The notes under the pieces are model-generated. The model saw nothing but the letters and a program-made list of their open reading frames with translations, did not search any database and had not been told where the DNA came from. A stretch of DNA of 64,000 nucleotides from Hyphomicrobiales bacterium (lineage in GTDB: Bacteria > Pseudomonadota > Alphaproteobacteria > Rhizobiales > HXMU1428-3): contig JAJFHX010000013.1 of the NCBI GenBank assembly GCA_021775425.1, positions 1 through 64,000 of the forward strand. The letters run 5' to 3'. The position numbers and the translations under genes were made by a program. This document shows, piece after piece, positions 29,250 to 39,327 of the stretch. The stretch's first letter is position 1. Every line of letters begins with the position of its first letter.

Positions 29250-29849
29250 AAAATAACAATGCTCTCCTGAATAAATGGTGTCAAATGAGTATCACTCGCC
29301 ATAGCAGAGCCAGGCTCAACAGCCAGACACCGCACTCAGCAAAATCCGGATGATTGCGCATGATAACGCAGTTCTGGAGTATAAATCCAAGCAATTAGCG
29401 GTTTTAATTAATAAAAAATACTGCCGGCCAGTACTAAAGTATCAATTATTGCGGAAAATTAAAAAAACTAAGCCGAAACCCGATAATTTCTTGAGAGAGT
29501 CTACGAATCAACACTAAAAATCCTGTTTTCGGGGTAGTATTATACCAAATACCTAGACAGCCAGACGGGCTGAAAATATGTATCATTGAAACAACACTAT
29601 AGTGCAACGAACACACAGTTTTCCATTAACTTTTCTATGACAAAGGCCAGTCTTTCATTAGAAAAACTAGAAATTGCCAGAAAAATACAACTTTTGAGCC
29701 ATAAAAATGAGCATAAAACAGCTCATAAACTGTGCATAAAAAAACTGATCGATTCGATGTTGAGTGAAAACATTTATCTGCACCAAAGCGCTTTGTAACT
29801 CATTGATATTAAATGAAAATATAGGCGGTGCGGATAAAATAAATTATGC

Positions 29850-29865
29850 TTAATGAGTAATTAAC
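29850..29865. promoter_or_regulatory. Perfect CtrA-type site TTAA-N7-TTAAC
   Basis: TTAA, seven bases (tgagtaa), TTAAC, 338-353 bases before the porin start codon. Confidence 0.5.
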
Positions 29866-29980
29866 CAGTTAATAACGAGTTCAATTTACAATAATAGCTG
29901 GGGATTATGTCTGCTAATATATTGCACAGTGAATATAATCTAAGGGAGAATGTTCCCAAGGCTGCTACTTAAAGCATATC

Positions 29981-30044
29981 CTACCAAGTGTCATAAATAA
30001 CACAGGGCTGGATATTATCCCTCACAGGGTGGTAGTTTTTGTTT
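29981..30044 (+). promoter_or_regulatory. Possible attenuator hairpin in the porin leader
   Basis: CTACC (29981-29985) can pair with GGTAG (30031-30035), which is followed directly by TTTTTGTTT. The interior carries a CACAGGG direct repeat (30001 and 30023). It has the shape of an intrinsic terminator about 160 bases before the coding start, so it may attenuate the porin or end an upstream small transcript. Confidence 0.35.
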
Positions 30045-30202
30045 ACGTACTGATCATAAATGGTTTAAAGATTCTGTACGTGAAGATTTCCGAGGGACGG
30101 GGGTCGAACGGTTATTCTTAACCGGGGGGCCGTTCTTAAATGAGTTCACTGTATATTTGCGTCAGTTACAAACGGCGCCTGAACAAGAATAGGAGAATAG
30201 GA

Positions 30203-31459
30203 ATGATTGGGGGATTAATTAAATCCAATCGCATAGCAGCCCTAGCAGGTGCTGGTTTTATCGCCAGTGCAATGGCTGTTAGCCCTGCACAAGCAGCCGA
30301 CTTAGGCGGTGATTGCTGCGCAGATTTGGAAGAGCGTGTTGCAACTTTAGAAGCAACCACAGCTCGTAAAGGCAACCGCAAGGTTTCGCTGACAATCTCA
30401 GGCTGGGTCAACTCAGGCCTATACATCTGGGATGATGGCGTTGCAAGTGATGCATATGTTGCATCAGATAACGGTACTACACTAGGTAGCCGTTTCACAT
30501 TTGCAGGCGCAGCTAAAATCAACAGTGACTGGTCAGCCGGTTACAACATCACGATTGAAGCTCAGCAAGATGATGTGTTCCTTCAAGGTACAAACCAAAA
30601 CCAGGATGACTCAGGCACAAACCTTAGCGTTCTGTACAGCTACATGTATGTTAAAAGTGAAACATACGGTACTTTGAGCTTGGGTAAACAATCTCAGGCA
30701 ACAGACAACATCTCAATTGTTGACCTTTCAGGTACATTATTCAGCGGCAATAACATTGTCTTTGAAGGCAACACATTCCTTCTTAGAAATGGCAATGGTA
30801 ATGGCGCTCTGACAACAACAACATGGGGTACTGCTCTTGGTTGTAGTGGTATCGGTCAGGACTGTCATGGTGTGCCTTTCAACGTCGTGAAATATGAAAC
30901 ACCTACAATTGCAGGCTTCACTGTTTCTGCTTCTTGGGGTGAAGATGATTTCTGGGACGTTGCAGCTAAATATGCTGGACAGTTCGGTGATTTCAAAGTG
31001 GCAGCAGCTATCGGTTACTCTGAATTTGACGGCACAGATGCTAAAGTTGGTGGTTTTTCCGAAAATCAACTCTTTGAAGTTGGCGGTTCTATCATGCACG
31101 TACCAACAGGTATCTTTGTTTCATCATCATACACAGACTTCGAGCTTGTTAACTTCGCAGCCACTGGTGGCAGCGTAGACACAGACAGCTGGTACATCAA
31201 AGCTGGTGTGAAACAACGCTGGAATTCACTTGGTGATACAGCCATCTATGGTGAGTATGGCCAATACAATGATGGTCTGAACTCAGGTAGTGAAGTAGAA
31301 CGCATCGGCGTTGGCCTTCACCAGTGGATTGATGCCGCTTCAATGCAACTTTATGCTAAGTGGGATCATCTTGAACTTGAAGGTGCATCTGGTGCAAATG
31401 CTGTTCTTAACGGCAACGAGCTAGATCAGTTCACACTAGGTGGCGTAATATTCTTCTAA
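30203..31459 (+). CDS. Outer-membrane porin, Porin_2 (Omp2/RopA) family
   Basis: Trimeric 16-strand beta-barrel for passive uptake of small solutes. The ATG at 30203 has an AGGAG ribosome site, and the signal peptide MIGGLIKSNRIAALAGAGFI ends at AQAAD. The mature N-terminus DLGGDCCADLEERVATLEA is the short coiled-coil/cysteine segment typical of alphaproteobacterial porins, followed by VSLTISGWVNSGLYIWDDG. The C-terminus ends in a phenylalanine (LGGVIFF), as needed for BAM insertion. The open frame starts earlier (30140), but those residues are not signal-like. Codon use (GGT, GCA, AAA-rich) suggests high expression. Confidence 0.95.
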   Translation: MIGGLIKSNRIAALAGAGFIASAMAVSPAQAADLGGDCCADLEERVATLEATTARKGNRKVSLTISGWVNSGLYIWDDGVASDAYVASDNGTTLGSRFTFAGAAKINSDWSAGYNITIEAQQDDVFLQGTNQNQDDSGTNLSVLYSYMYVKSETYGTLSLGKQSQATDNISIVDLSGTLFSGNNIVFEGNTFLLRNGNGNGALTTTTWGTALGCSGIGQDCHGVPFNVVKYETPTIAGFTVSASWGEDDFWDVAAKYAGQFGDFKVAAAIGYSEFDGTDAKVGGFSENQLFEVGGSIMHVPTGIFVSSSYTDFELVNFAATGGSVDTDSWYIKAGVKQRWNSLGDTAIYGEYGQYNDGLNSGSEVERIGVGLHQWIDAASMQLYAKWDHLELEGASGANAVLNGNELDQFTLGGVIFF

Positions 31460-31494
31460 TCCTTTTAAGGATAGAATTTACGACCAAAGAATTA

Positions 31495-31523
31495 AAGCCA
31501 CTCCTTCGGGAGTGGCTTTTTTT
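31495..31523 (+). terminator. Strong intrinsic terminator of the porin gene
   Basis: AAGCCACTCC, a TTCG tetraloop and GGAGTGGCTT, followed by a T run. It lies 36 bases past the stop. Confidence 0.95.
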
Positions 31524-31756
31524 ATGCGTTGGTTTTGGATGATGAATTACAGAACAGACAGTAATCAGGAGTAAGTGAGAAGAGCCAAATCTGAAATAGT
31601 GAAAAGACTTAAGACAAGTTCGTGCGTCTTGTGTTGAAAGGTACTGAAATTCCAATGAAGAAAGAAAAGTAAGCGGGCCAAATGCGTGCGATCAGCAATT
31701 TCAAACTCTGGAAGAGGGTAGAAGTAATTATTCACTGAGATCCGTTAGGGGTACGA

Positions 31757-34192
31757 TTAAAAACCGCTCCGTTGGGCCTTACCTTTTTTCGTCCGTGTGC
31801 CAGGCCGTCCACCAGTTGATCTGGGTTTATGATGCGGATCTCTGTCTTGCCCGTCACGATTTATAGCTTGCTCAGCCTCTTTGGCTTGCTGTGCCAGCAA
31901 CTTGCGGGCTTCCAATGCGCCAGGTGGCACTGGACGTTCACCGGAAGGCCCCATTTCATCAAGGCTGTTCTTGCGAACCTTACTACTTTGACGCTTTGAA
32001 CCGGATGACATTTGCAAATCACTCGCCTTGAAACTTTTTGCCAGCGGGTCGTTGGCAATCAGCAATTCTTTGGCCTTCAGTTTTTGTATTTCATCCCGCA
32101 AGCGAGCAGCTTCTTCAAATTCCAGATCTTCTGCTGCCTGGAACATTCGTTTTTCCAGTCCCTGCAGAACCGCTTCAAAATTATGGCCAATCGTCATCTG
32201 GTCATCATCGCCACTGTCAGACCCGGCCGTAACATCATCCCCCTCATAAACGCCATCAAGAATATCACCGATATTCTTTGATACCGTTTTGGGCGTGATA
32301 TTGTGTTCTATATTATAGGCTATCTGTTTTTCACGGCGTCGTTCGGTCTCATCAATTGCCCGCTGCATTGAACCGGTTATTTTGTCAGCATATAGAATAA
32401 CCCGGCCCTCAACATTTCGCGCAGCCCGGCCTATCGTCTGCACCAGTGATGTCTCAGATCGCAAAAAACCTTCCTTATCAGCGTCTAGAATGGCCACAAG
32501 CGCACACTCAGGAATATCAAGCCCCTCGCGTAACAGGTTAATGCCGATCAGCACATCAAACGCACCAAGCCTGAGGTCACGAATAATTTCAATACGCTCA
32601 AGCGTATCAATATCAGAATGCATATACCGCACTCGCAAACCCTGATCATGCGCATATTCAGTCAGATCCTCAGCCATGCGTTTTGTCAGTGTCGTTACAA
32701 GCGCGCGATACCCTTTCGCCGCCACCTGACGGCATTCATCAATCAGATCATCAACCTGAGTGTCAGCCGGGCGAATGAGTATATCAGGGTCAATCAACCC
32801 CGTCGGGCGAATAACCTGCTCAGCAAAAACACCGCCGGTTTGCTCAAGTTCCCACCCACCAGGTGTTGCGGAAACAAACACTGTTGGTGGGCGCATCTTA
32901 TCCCATTCAGCAAACCGCATCGGTCTGTTATCCATGCAGGATGGCAGCCGGAAGCCATAATCAGCCAATGTGCGCTTTCGTTTAAAGTCACCGCGGAACA
33001 TGGCGTTTAACTGCCCAACCGTCACATGGCTTTCATCAACAAAAGTCAGCGCATTCTCGGGTAGATATTCAAACAGTGTCGGCGGTGGGTCGCCCGGGTT
33101 ACGCCCGGTTAGATAACGGGAATAGTTTTCAATGCCGGCACAAGACCCGGTCGCTCCCATCATCTCAAGATCAAAGGCAACCCTTTGCTCCAACCTTTGT
33201 GCCTCAACAAGTTTATTCACGGCCTTAAGCTCAGCCAGCCTTTGTTGCAACTCCTGCTCAATTCCCTTCATTGCCTGATTAAGTGTCGGCTTGGGGGTCA
33301 CATAATGTGAATTGGCATAGAGCTTAACAGTTTCAAACTCATTGCATTTTTGCCCTGTTAACGGGTCAAATTCAGTGAGCCCTTCAATCTCATCACCAAA
33401 CAGAGAAATGCGCCATGCCCGGTCCTCAAGGTGAGCGGGCCAGATCTCAATCGTATCTCCGCGCACTCTGAAAGTGCCGCGCCCGAACGCTTGATCATTT
33501 CGTTTGTAATGAAGTGCGACAATATCTGCGATCAGCTGGCGTTGTTCAATTCGCTCATTAAGTGTGAGCGGTAAAGTCATCGCTGTATAAGTTTCAACAG
33601 AACCAATACCGTAAATACACGAAACCGAAGCTACAATAATCACATCATCCCGCTCAAGAAGCGCTCGGGTTGCCGCATGTCGCATACGGTCAATCTGCTC
33701 ATTCACGCTGGCTTCTTTTTCTATGAACGTATCCGTTCGGGGCACATAGGCTTCCGGCTGATAATAATCATAATAAGAAACAAAATATTCAACGGCATTG
33801 TTGGGGAAAAAACTTTTAAACTCACCATAAAGCTGGGCAGCCAGAATTTTATTTGGCGCCAGAATAAGCGCAGGTCGTTGCAGATGTTCAATCACATGCG
33901 CCACGGTGAAGGTTTTGCCTGTTCCAGTCGCACCTAGCAGCACTTGGTTTTGTTCAAGGTCTTGAAGCCCCTCGACCAGTTCGGCAATAGCTGTTGGCTG
34001 GTCCCCTTTGGGCGTAAAATCAGAATGGATCTTAAATGGTATCCCGCCTTCAGATTTTTTCGGACGCTCAGGCCGGTGCGGAATATAAGGTGCCAGCTGT
34101 TCTTCATGTGAAAGCGGATGCAAATCAATCATCGGTTGAGAAACCGCCGGATATTCCTGTGATTGAGAACTTACTTTTCGTGAATTTGCCAT
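31757..34192 (-). CDS. uvrB: Excinuclease ABC subunit B
   Basis: DNA damage-verifying helicase-like subunit of nucleotide excision repair. It has Walker [12 protein letters not shown], the beta-hairpin region [12 protein letters not shown], the DEAD-like TFVDESHV, helicase motif [11 protein letters not shown], and a UVR domain (about residues 640-680, [11 protein letters not shown]). I place the start at the ATG at 34192 (MANSRKV), giving 811 residues; the frame runs on to 34333 with a hydrophobic, unlikely extension. The protein exceeds the usual 670-700 because of a 50-residue N-terminal lead and a basic, disordered C-terminal tail of about 120 residues. Such tails are common in alphaproteobacterial UvrB. 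Confidence 0.97.
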   Translation of the reverse strand: MANSRKVSSQSQEYPAVSQPMIDLHPLSHEEQLAPYIPHRPERPKKSEGGIPFKIHSDFTPKGDQPTAIAELVEGLQDLEQNQVLLGATGTGKTFTVAHVIEHLQRPALILAPNKILAAQLYGEFKSFFPNNAVEYFVSYYDYYQPEAYVPRTDTFIEKEASVNEQIDRMRHAATRALLERDDVIIVASVSCIYGIGSVETYTAMTLPLTLNERIEQRQLIADIVALHYKRNDQAFGRGTFRVRGDTIEIWPAHLEDRAWRISLFGDEIEGLTEFDPLTGQKCNEFETVKLYANSHYVTPKPTLNQAMKGIEQELQQRLAELKAVNKLVEAQRLEQRVAFDLEMMGATGSCAGIENYSRYLTGRNPGDPPPTLFEYLPENALTFVDESHVTVGQLNAMFRGDFKRKRTLADYGFRLPSCMDNRPMRFAEWDKMRPPTVFVSATPGGWELEQTGGVFAEQVIRPTGLIDPDILIRPADTQVDDLIDECRQVAAKGYRALVTTLTKRMAEDLTEYAHDQGLRVRYMHSDIDTLERIEIIRDLRLGAFDVLIGINLLREGLDIPECALVAILDADKEGFLRSETSLVQTIGRAARNVEGRVILYADKITGSMQRAIDETERRREKQIAYNIEHNITPKTVSKNIGDILDGVYEGDDVTAGSDSGDDDQMTIGHNFEAVLQGLEKRMFQAAEDLEFEEAARLRDEIQKLKAKELLIANDPLAKSFKASDLQMSSGSKRQSSKVRKNSLDEMGPSGERPVPPGALEARKLLAQQAKEAEQAINRDGQDRDPHHKPRSTGGRPGTRTKKGKAQRSGF

Positions 34193-34364
34193 AATGAGAA
34201 TATGATATGAGTAAGAGTGAAGAGCAAGTGGGAATGTTTCTTTTTCACGGCTGAGCAACCAATCCGGGATTTGACCAAAGATAAAATAGGCAGACATGAA
34301 GCTAAAAATATGGCCAGATAAAAGGCCTTGCATGTTTGAAAATTAAATTGGGGGTAAATATTAG

Positions 34365-35438
34365 ATGGCTATAAATATCTATAGAAAAATCATTTGCTTA
34401 TTAGTTTTTACTCTGTCCAGCACATACCTCTTTCAGCAATCGGTCATAGCCGCTTCCCCTTCCTTTAATTGCAAACAGCGGCTCACTCAAAATGAAAGAC
34501 TGATTTGTAATCAGCAAGATCTTTCAGAACTTGACGTTGAAATCTCAAATGTCTTCCATCAGCTAACCTCCATGCTAAACCGTGCGGCAGCAGATCTTGT
34601 CCGGGGTGACCAGAAACGCTGGTTAAAACAACGGCAAAAATGCCGCCGCAATTATAGATGCACCTTAAATCTGATGCGTCTTCGCCTCGATGAGCTGATC
34701 GACAGCCTGAGTGAGCAAAATGCTTTTAGAAGCCCGCCAGAGGATCAACCACTTGATCGCAGAACTGACGATGGCAGAACTAATGATGGTAGAACTGATG
34801 ATCAGATAAATTGCGCGCAATTGGGCCAGTATCATTATAAAGACCGCTGTGTTGATGAATGCCCGCCTGATTTCGTCGCGGAACCTCAAGGCAAAAGGTG
34901 CCGCCCCATGTCAGACGAAGAAAGAGATGGAGGTTTATGCGGACCAGGCTTCACCAATATACGCGGCAAATGCATTCACAATTCTGAGTTGCAAAACAAT
35001 GAGCAGTTACCAGACAATAGGAATAAAGGGCCGGTCGCAAATGGCGTTTATGGCATCTTTGTGCTCTCCCATCAGGATAGCCTTCGCCTTGATCATACAG
35101 CAGACAAACTCCTATACACTCAAAACAAATCAGGCGATAAAAACGACCCCAAACAACCGTTCAGATTCACATATCACAACGGCTCTTACATCATCACTGA
35201 TATCAAAAGCGGCCTGAGATTACATGCTGATGGAAATGGAGACTGGAAAGTTTCCGTGCGTTATCAGCCCAAAGATGATTTTACGAAGTTTAATCTGACA
35301 CGGGCAAGCGAAGGTTGCTTTTTTATCCAGACAGAAGCCTCTGGTAACTACTGGATCTGGGAACCAAATTCTCAGGAAATCCAGGTCCGCCCCGGTCACA
35401 AAGATGAGGAAAGCATGTTCTGCCTGATGAAGCAGTAA
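34365..35438 (+). CDS. Secreted LprI-domain protein with Cys-rich and beta-trefoil-like C-terminal parts
   Basis: 357 residues. A signal peptide (1-30) is followed by a DUF1311/LprI lysozyme-inhibitor-like domain (34-112: SFNCKQRLTQNERLIC, then LDVEISNVF and RWLKQRQKCR). A short R-T-D-D-G repeat linker (132-146) comes next. A Cys-rich stretch (150-204) has two CPP/CGPGF-type motifs. The C-terminal domain (224-357, GVYGIFVLSHQDSLRLDHT onward) has alternating strands that look like a ricin-type or fascin-like trefoil. The combination is one I have not met. A periplasmic or surface role against lysozyme or in glycan binding is inferred only. Confidence 0.75.
   Translation: MAINIYRKIICLLVFTLSSTYLFQQSVIAASPSFNCKQRLTQNERLICNQQDLSELDVEISNVFHQLTSMLNRAAADLVRGDQKRWLKQRQKCRRNYRCTLNLMRLRLDELIDSLSEQNAFRSPPEDQPLDRRTDDGRTNDGRTDDQINCAQLGQYHYKDRCVDECPPDFVAEPQGKRCRPMSDEERDGGLCGPGFTNIRGKCIHNSELQNNEQLPDNRNKGPVANGVYGIFVLSHQDSLRLDHTADKLLYTQNKSGDKNDPKQPFRFTYHNGSYIITDIKSGLRLHADGNGDWKVSVRYQPKDDFTKFNLTRASEGCFFIQTEASGNYWIWEPNSQEIQVRPGHKDEESMFCLMKQ
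34760..34804 (+). repeat. Three 15-bp tandem repeats inside the LprI-like gene
   Basis: Three diverged copies of a 15-base unit beginning (c/t)agaact, each encoding R-T-(D/N)-D-(G/Q). They form a flexible linker and could vary in number by slippage. Confidence 0.8.
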
Positions 35439-35480
35439 GTATTGATTTTTCCATAAAGAGCTAAGCTACAGCCCGCCCAA

Positions 35481-35951
35481 TCAATTGCTGGAGGGAGAAA
35501 ATGTCATAAAACGTATGATGGTAGTCAATTCTTCATCCGTAAATTCATCTGAAAGCTGACTATCCAGATCAGCAAAATAACGGCGTGCCAGAGCCATCAT
35601 GCGCTCCCCTTCAAGTGTAAAATGAATGACACGTTGGTTGGCCCGATCTTTATCAGCATGTGTCTCCAGCCAGCCTGCCTTTTCCAGCTCACGAATTGTT
35701 TTATAAACCGCCTGACGGGTTATGCCCATTTCACGAGCAATCTGTGCGGCATGATTGGGACCACAATCCAGCGCCCCTAAAAATTGTAGCTGACTGGCTG
35801 TCAGATCATCAAATCCATCTTGTTTCAGCCGAGAGATCAGCCAGACGACAATGCGCTGCTGAATGCCCCCCATGGCCTGCATAAGGTTAAGCGAATGACT
35901 ATCCACAAGTTCATAACTGCCAGATGGTGATCTTGTAAACTTAGTTGACAA
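35481..35951 (-). CDS. MarR-family transcriptional regulator
   Basis: 156-residue winged-helix dimer. The recognition region AAQIAREMGITRQAVYKTIRELEKAGWLE is clear, as is the wing DKDRANQRVIHFTLEGE. It starts with TTG at 35951, which lies against one of two GTAAAC-N3-GTTKAC palindromes, suggesting autorepression. The divergent neighbour is a small membrane protein that is probably co-regulated. The ligand is unknown. Confidence 0.9.
   Translation of the reverse strand: MSTKFTRSPSGSYELVDSHSLNLMQAMGGIQQRIVVWLISRLKQDGFDDLTASQLQFLGALDCGPNHAAQIAREMGITRQAVYKTIRELEKAGWLETHADKDRANQRVIHFTLEGERMMALARRYFADLDSQLSDEFTDEELTTIIRFMTFSPSSN
35935..35949. promoter_or_regulatory. Probable MarR operator, imperfect copy
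   Basis: GTAAAC-tta-GTTGAC, one mismatch from the perfect palindrome 24 bases further on. It overlaps the first codons of the MarR gene. Confidence 0.55.
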
Positions 35952-35972
35952 TGACGCGCCCCTTTGTTAGTC

Positions 35973-35987
35973 GTAAACCTAGTTTAC
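35973..35987. promoter_or_regulatory. Probable MarR operator, perfect palindrome
   Basis: GTAAAC-cta-GTTTAC in the gap between the divergent MarR and membrane protein genes, 20 bases before the latter's start. Spacing and symmetry suit a MarR dimer site. Confidence 0.65.
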
Positions 35988-36007
35988 ATAAAAAGGAAAC
36001 CGCTACA

Positions 36008-36370
36008 ATGTTGAAAACAGTATTAAACCTCAATGCTGCATCCTGTATTTTTTTTGGTGTTATATTTGTGATGTTTGATCGCGTTGTTTCTGCTTTCATC
36101 GGTACAGTCCCCGAAATTGTCATAATGACGCTCGGTGCAATTCTGATCGTCAACGGGTTACTACTTATACTCGTTGCTAGGCAAGAAAATCCCAAACGCA
36201 GCCACGTTATGACATTTGTTATCGGCGATTTCGCCTGGGTGGGCCTGACAATCATCCTATTAATTTTAGGAATCTGGATCACCAATCCTTATGCCATGAT
36301 ACTGGCACTAATCATTGCTGTTTTTGTCGGCTCTTTTGGGGTGCTTCAGTGCAAATACGCCCCAGAATGA
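36008..36370 (+). CDS. Small four-helix membrane protein divergent from MarR
   Basis: 120 residues with four hydrophobic helices (about 8-28, 33-55, 65-88 and 92-114). I chose the ATG at 36008 because it has an AAGGAAA ribosome site; the frame extends to 35945, but that part overlaps the operators. I do not recognise the family. Control by the divergent MarR protein is likely from the palindromes. It could be a stress-response or permeability protein; nothing in the sequence decides. Confidence 0.7.
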   Translation: MLKTVLNLNAASCIFFGVIFVMFDRVVSAFIGTVPEIVIMTLGAILIVNGLLLILVARQENPKRSHVMTFVIGDFAWVGLTIILLILGIWITNPYAMILALIIAVFVGSFGVLQCKYAPE

Positions 36371-36410
36371 CAAGCGTAATGTTTATAACTGAAAAGCAAA
36401 AAAAGAAGGG

Positions 36411-37448
36411 TTATGTCGCCGTTTTCAAACCGGCCCGCTCTATCAGCGAAACATCACCTTCAGCATCATTATTGCCGGTGGTGAGCAATTTTTCACCATA
36501 GAAGATGGAGTTAGCACCGGCCATAAAGCATAGCAATTGCGCCTCATCATTTAAATTCTGTCGCCCTGCTGATAGCCGAACCCGTGCCTTTGGCATTAAA
36601 ATACGGGCAGTAGCGATCATCCGCACCAGTTCAATCGGGTCAATTCGCTTGCGCTCGCCCATAGGCGTGCCGGCAACCGGCACCAGAGCGTTAATCGGTA
36701 CAGAACCGGGATGCGGTGTTAATGTTGCCAGAACTTCAAGCATCCGGGCACGGTCACGAATGCTCTCACCCATACCGATAATGCCGCCGGAACAAAGCGA
36801 TATCCCAGCCTGCTGCACACGAGAAATGGTCTCAAGCCGGTCCTCAAAAGTGCGGGTGGTGATAATCTTGTCGTAAAATTCAGGAGACGTATCAATATTG
36901 TGGTTGTAGGAATTCAGCCCGGCGTCTTTCAACCGTTGCGCCTGTTCCGCGCTTAGCATGCCAAGCGTGACGCAGGCTTCCATCCCCATGTCAGAAACAC
37001 CTTTGACCATCTCAACAACCTGATCAAATTCTTTCCCATCCCGTACATTGCGCCAGGCAGCACCCATGCAGAACCGGGTCGCTCCAGCGTCTTTCGCTGT
37101 TTTCGCTTTATCCAGAACATCATCAATGGCAAGAAGGCTTTCTTTTTCAAGACCTGTTTCTTTGCTGTAATGAGCGGATTGCGGGCAATATTTACAATCT
37201 TCAGGGCAGGAACCGGTTTTGATGCTGAGCAAGCTCGCAAGTTGTACACTGCCATCTTCATGAAACTGTCGGTGAACCGTCTGCGCCCGGTATAAAAGCT
37301 CCATCAAGGGCATTTCCAGCAGTTCAACAATTTCATCCGTTTGCCAGTCATGACGAATAAGCTCATTGGTGAAGGTCTCGTCATTCATTTCTGAACCTGA
37401 AGTGAGAGAACCGGCATGATCCTGATTTGTATTAATATAGTCTTCCAT
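36411..37448 (-). CDS. bioB: Biotin synthase
   Basis: Radical-SAM enzyme that inserts sulfur into dethiobiotin. The 4Fe-4S motif [11 protein letters not shown] is near residue 75, and the 2Fe-2S ligands include [10 protein letters not shown] (Arg). GGIIGMGE and ALVPVAGTP are family motifs. The frame runs to 37532, but that would overlap bioF. The ATG at 37448 ([10 protein letters not shown]) or 37388 ([10 protein letters not shown]) is more likely, with no strong ribosome site to choose between them. Each turnover releases 5'-deoxyadenosine, which the mtnP/mtnA/aldolase set at the left end could recycle. Confidence 0.96.
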   Translation of the reverse strand: MEDYINTNQDHAGSLTSGSEMNDETFTNELIRHDWQTDEIVELLEMPLMELLYRAQTVHRQFHEDGSVQLASLLSIKTGSCPEDCKYCPQSAHYSKETGLEKESLLAIDDVLDKAKTAKDAGATRFCMGAAWRNVRDGKEFDQVVEMVKGVSDMGMEACVTLGMLSAEQAQRLKDAGLNSYNHNIDTSPEFYDKIITTRTFEDRLETISRVQQAGISLCSGGIIGMGESIRDRARMLEVLATLTPHPGSVPINALVPVAGTPMGERKRIDPIELVRMIATARILMPKARVRLSAGRQNLNDEAQLLCFMAGANSIFYGEKLLTTGNNDAEGDVSLIERAGLKTAT

Positions 37449-37501
37449 GATACAGCAATAAGTGTCCTGTAGAAAAAAGTGAAAAGCGATAATGAGCTCT
37501 G

Positions 37502-38680
37502 ATGAAACAGATTGAAAATGTTTATAAGTCATTTTTGCAAGATTGCCATGAGAAAAATCTCAGACGAAAGCTCATAGCCATAGAGCCGGAAAAAGCCGGT
37601 AAAATCAAGGTCGGAGGTCAAACTTATCTTAATTTCGCATCAAATGACTATCTGGGCTTAAAACATCACCCAAAATTGCTGGAACAAAGCCGAAAATATG
37701 GTGAAAAATACGGCGCAGGCGCAGGGGCATCTCGCCTGGTAACAGGCAATACCCCCCTGTTTGGGGAAATAGAACAAAAAATAGCGAGTCTAAAAGGCAA
37801 ACAGGCGGCTTTAGTACTGGCTTCTGGATATCAGGCCAATGGTACAGTTCTACAAGCCTTATTTGATAAAACCATTCTAAAGTCGTCTCCAACAATTGTG
37901 GCTGATAAACTCAATCATGCCAGCATGCATTTTGGCTGTGCTGCCGCTGGCATCCGCCAGAAAAGATACCGTCATCTGGATGCTGATCATGCAGAAAACC
38001 TGTTATCTGAGGCACCAGCAGATACTCCCGCTTTTCTCTTAACTGAAACCGTTTTCAGCATGGATGGCGACATCGCCCCGATGAAGCAACTGATCAACAT
38101 TGCCAGCAAAAACCAAGCAACATTAATCGCTGATGATGCACACGGCTTTGGCATTCTTGGCAAAGAGGGCAGAGGCCTTGCTGAAGAGGCTGACATCATC
38201 ATCGGCACATTCTCAAAAGCGCTTGGCAGTTTTGGCGCTTATGTCGCCGCCAGTCAGACCGTCATAGACTATCTCATCCAGCGCTGCGGCGGGCTGATAT
38301 ATTCAACCGGCCTGCCACCAACCACGCTGGGTTCTATTAATGCGGCGATTGATCTGCTTCCAGAGCTTGAAGCAGAACGTAAGCAGGTGCAAAGAAATGC
38401 CGCCTTTTTCAGAAATGAAATGAACAACATCGGCTGGGATACAGGGAAATCTGAAACACAGATTGTGCCTCTCATCATTGGCCCTGCGAAAGAAGCAATG
38501 GAATTATCAGAGTATTTAAAATCTGAGAACATCTGGGTCACCGCCATACGCCCCCCAACCGTGCCTGAAGGCACAGCCCGCCTGCGCTTTACATTCACTG
38601 CCAGCCAGAGTGAGGCAGATATTGAATATCTCGTCAAGCTACTGAAACAATACAAAAAAAAGCGTGGCCCGCAATCATGA
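37502..38680 (+). CDS. bioF: 8-amino-7-oxononanoate synthase
   Basis: PLP enzyme that condenses pimeloyl-ACP with L-alanine. The segments [44 protein letters not shown] and the PLP-lysine motif [15 protein letters not shown] are all present. Length (392) is usual. It is divergent from bioB with a gap of about 53 bases and overlaps the following esterase gene by ATGA. No BioR-type box was recognised in the bioB-bioF gap. Confidence 0.95.
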   Translation: MKQIENVYKSFLQDCHEKNLRRKLIAIEPEKAGKIKVGGQTYLNFASNDYLGLKHHPKLLEQSRKYGEKYGAGAGASRLVTGNTPLFGEIEQKIASLKGKQAALVLASGYQANGTVLQALFDKTILKSSPTIVADKLNHASMHFGCAAAGIRQKRYRHLDADHAENLLSEAPADTPAFLLTETVFSMDGDIAPMKQLINIASKNQATLIADDAHGFGILGKEGRGLAEEADIIIGTFSKALGSFGAYVAASQTVIDYLIQRCGGLIYSTGLPPTTLGSINAAIDLLPELEAERKQVQRNAAFFRNEMNNIGWDTGKSETQIVPLIIGPAKEAMELSEYLKSENIWVTAIRPPTVPEGTARLRFTFTASQSEADIEYLVKLLKQYKKKRGPQS

Positions 38681-39327
38681 AACCACTGGTCTTTATTCAT
38701 GGTTGGGGCATGAACAGCACCATCTGGCGTGATGTAATAGCTGAACTGAATGATTACACATGCCACACAATTGATCTCGGCTTTATCAAGGGCGGGGAGA
38801 CTAACTGGCATGACCTTGAAAAACCGGCGGTATATATCGGTCATTCTCTCGGCGCCCTCTGGGCCCTAAAGCAACCTGCATTAAAACCAGCAGCCTTCAT
38901 TTCAGTTTCAGGCTTTACCAGTTTCACCAGCTTCACACCGCGGGCGGCAATTGAAAAAATGCAGAGAGGTCTGGAGCTGAAACCTGAAACGCAAATGAAA
39001 ACATTCTGGAAAAGAGCCGGGTACCAATACCCCGGCGAATCTGATCAGCCTGGAAACATAGAGAAAGAGTTACTCATCCCGTCACTGGATCAGGGTCTAG
39101 GCTGGCTAAAAGACTGGGATGGAAGGGATGAGTTCACAAAACGAAACTACCCGACCTGCATCATCGCCAGCCGGAATGATCGTATTGTGCCTGAGCAGGC
39201 AACAAACGAACAATGGCCGGAACAGCATATCTTCTGGCATGAAACAGCATCTCACTCACTCCCCCAGCAAGAACCAGCATGGCTTGCAAACCAGATAAAA
39301 TCATTCCTGATGTCTACCACAAGCTAA
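38677..39327 (+). CDS. BioH-like pimeloyl-ACP methyl ester esterase (probable)
   Basis: 216-residue alpha/beta hydrolase. The N-terminal PLVFIHGWGMNSTIWRDV closely resembles E. coli BioH. The nucleophile is Ser in YIGHSLGALWAL, Asp in ASRNDRIVPE, and His in TASHSLPQQ. Its ATG overlaps the bioF stop, so it belongs to the biotin pathway, where it would demethylate pimeloyl-ACP methyl ester to end BioC-dependent chain elongation. It is shorter than BioH (256) and diverged, so it may be a separate bioH-type lineage. No bioC is in the window. Confidence 0.75.
   Translation: MKPLVFIHGWGMNSTIWRDVIAELNDYTCHTIDLGFIKGGETNWHDLEKPAVYIGHSLGALWALKQPALKPAAFISVSGFTSFTSFTPRAAIEKMQRGLELKPETQMKTFWKRAGYQYPGESDQPGNIEKELLIPSLDQGLGWLKDWDGRDEFTKRNYPTCIIASRNDRIVPEQATNEQWPEQHIFWHETASHSLPQQEPAWLANQIKSFLMSTTS

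Larger units (their letters stand above)
29250..30202. other. Long AT-rich region upstream of the porin gene
   Basis: 953 bases between the divergent FIST operon and the porin. A 70-codon frame (29586-29798) has no ribosome site and looks like chance. The region holds a CtrA-type site (29850-29865), a hairpin with a T run (29981-30044), and a second small inverted repeat CGGTTA-TTC-TTAACCG at about 30107-30123. The last 200 bases look like an untranslated leader of the porin mRNA. Confidence 0.5.

Noticed and set aside
29586-29798. 70-codon frame in the porin upstream region
   Set aside because: No ribosome site, AT-driven Lys/Leu/Ser composition, and no recognisable feature.
34193-34333. 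Longer uvrB reading frame with a hydrophobic N-terminus
   Set aside because: The added 47 residues are unlike any UvrB; the ATG at 34192 fits the family better.
37449-37532. Longer bioB frame
   Set aside because: It would overlap the divergent bioF start, and the extra residues have no biotin-synthase character.
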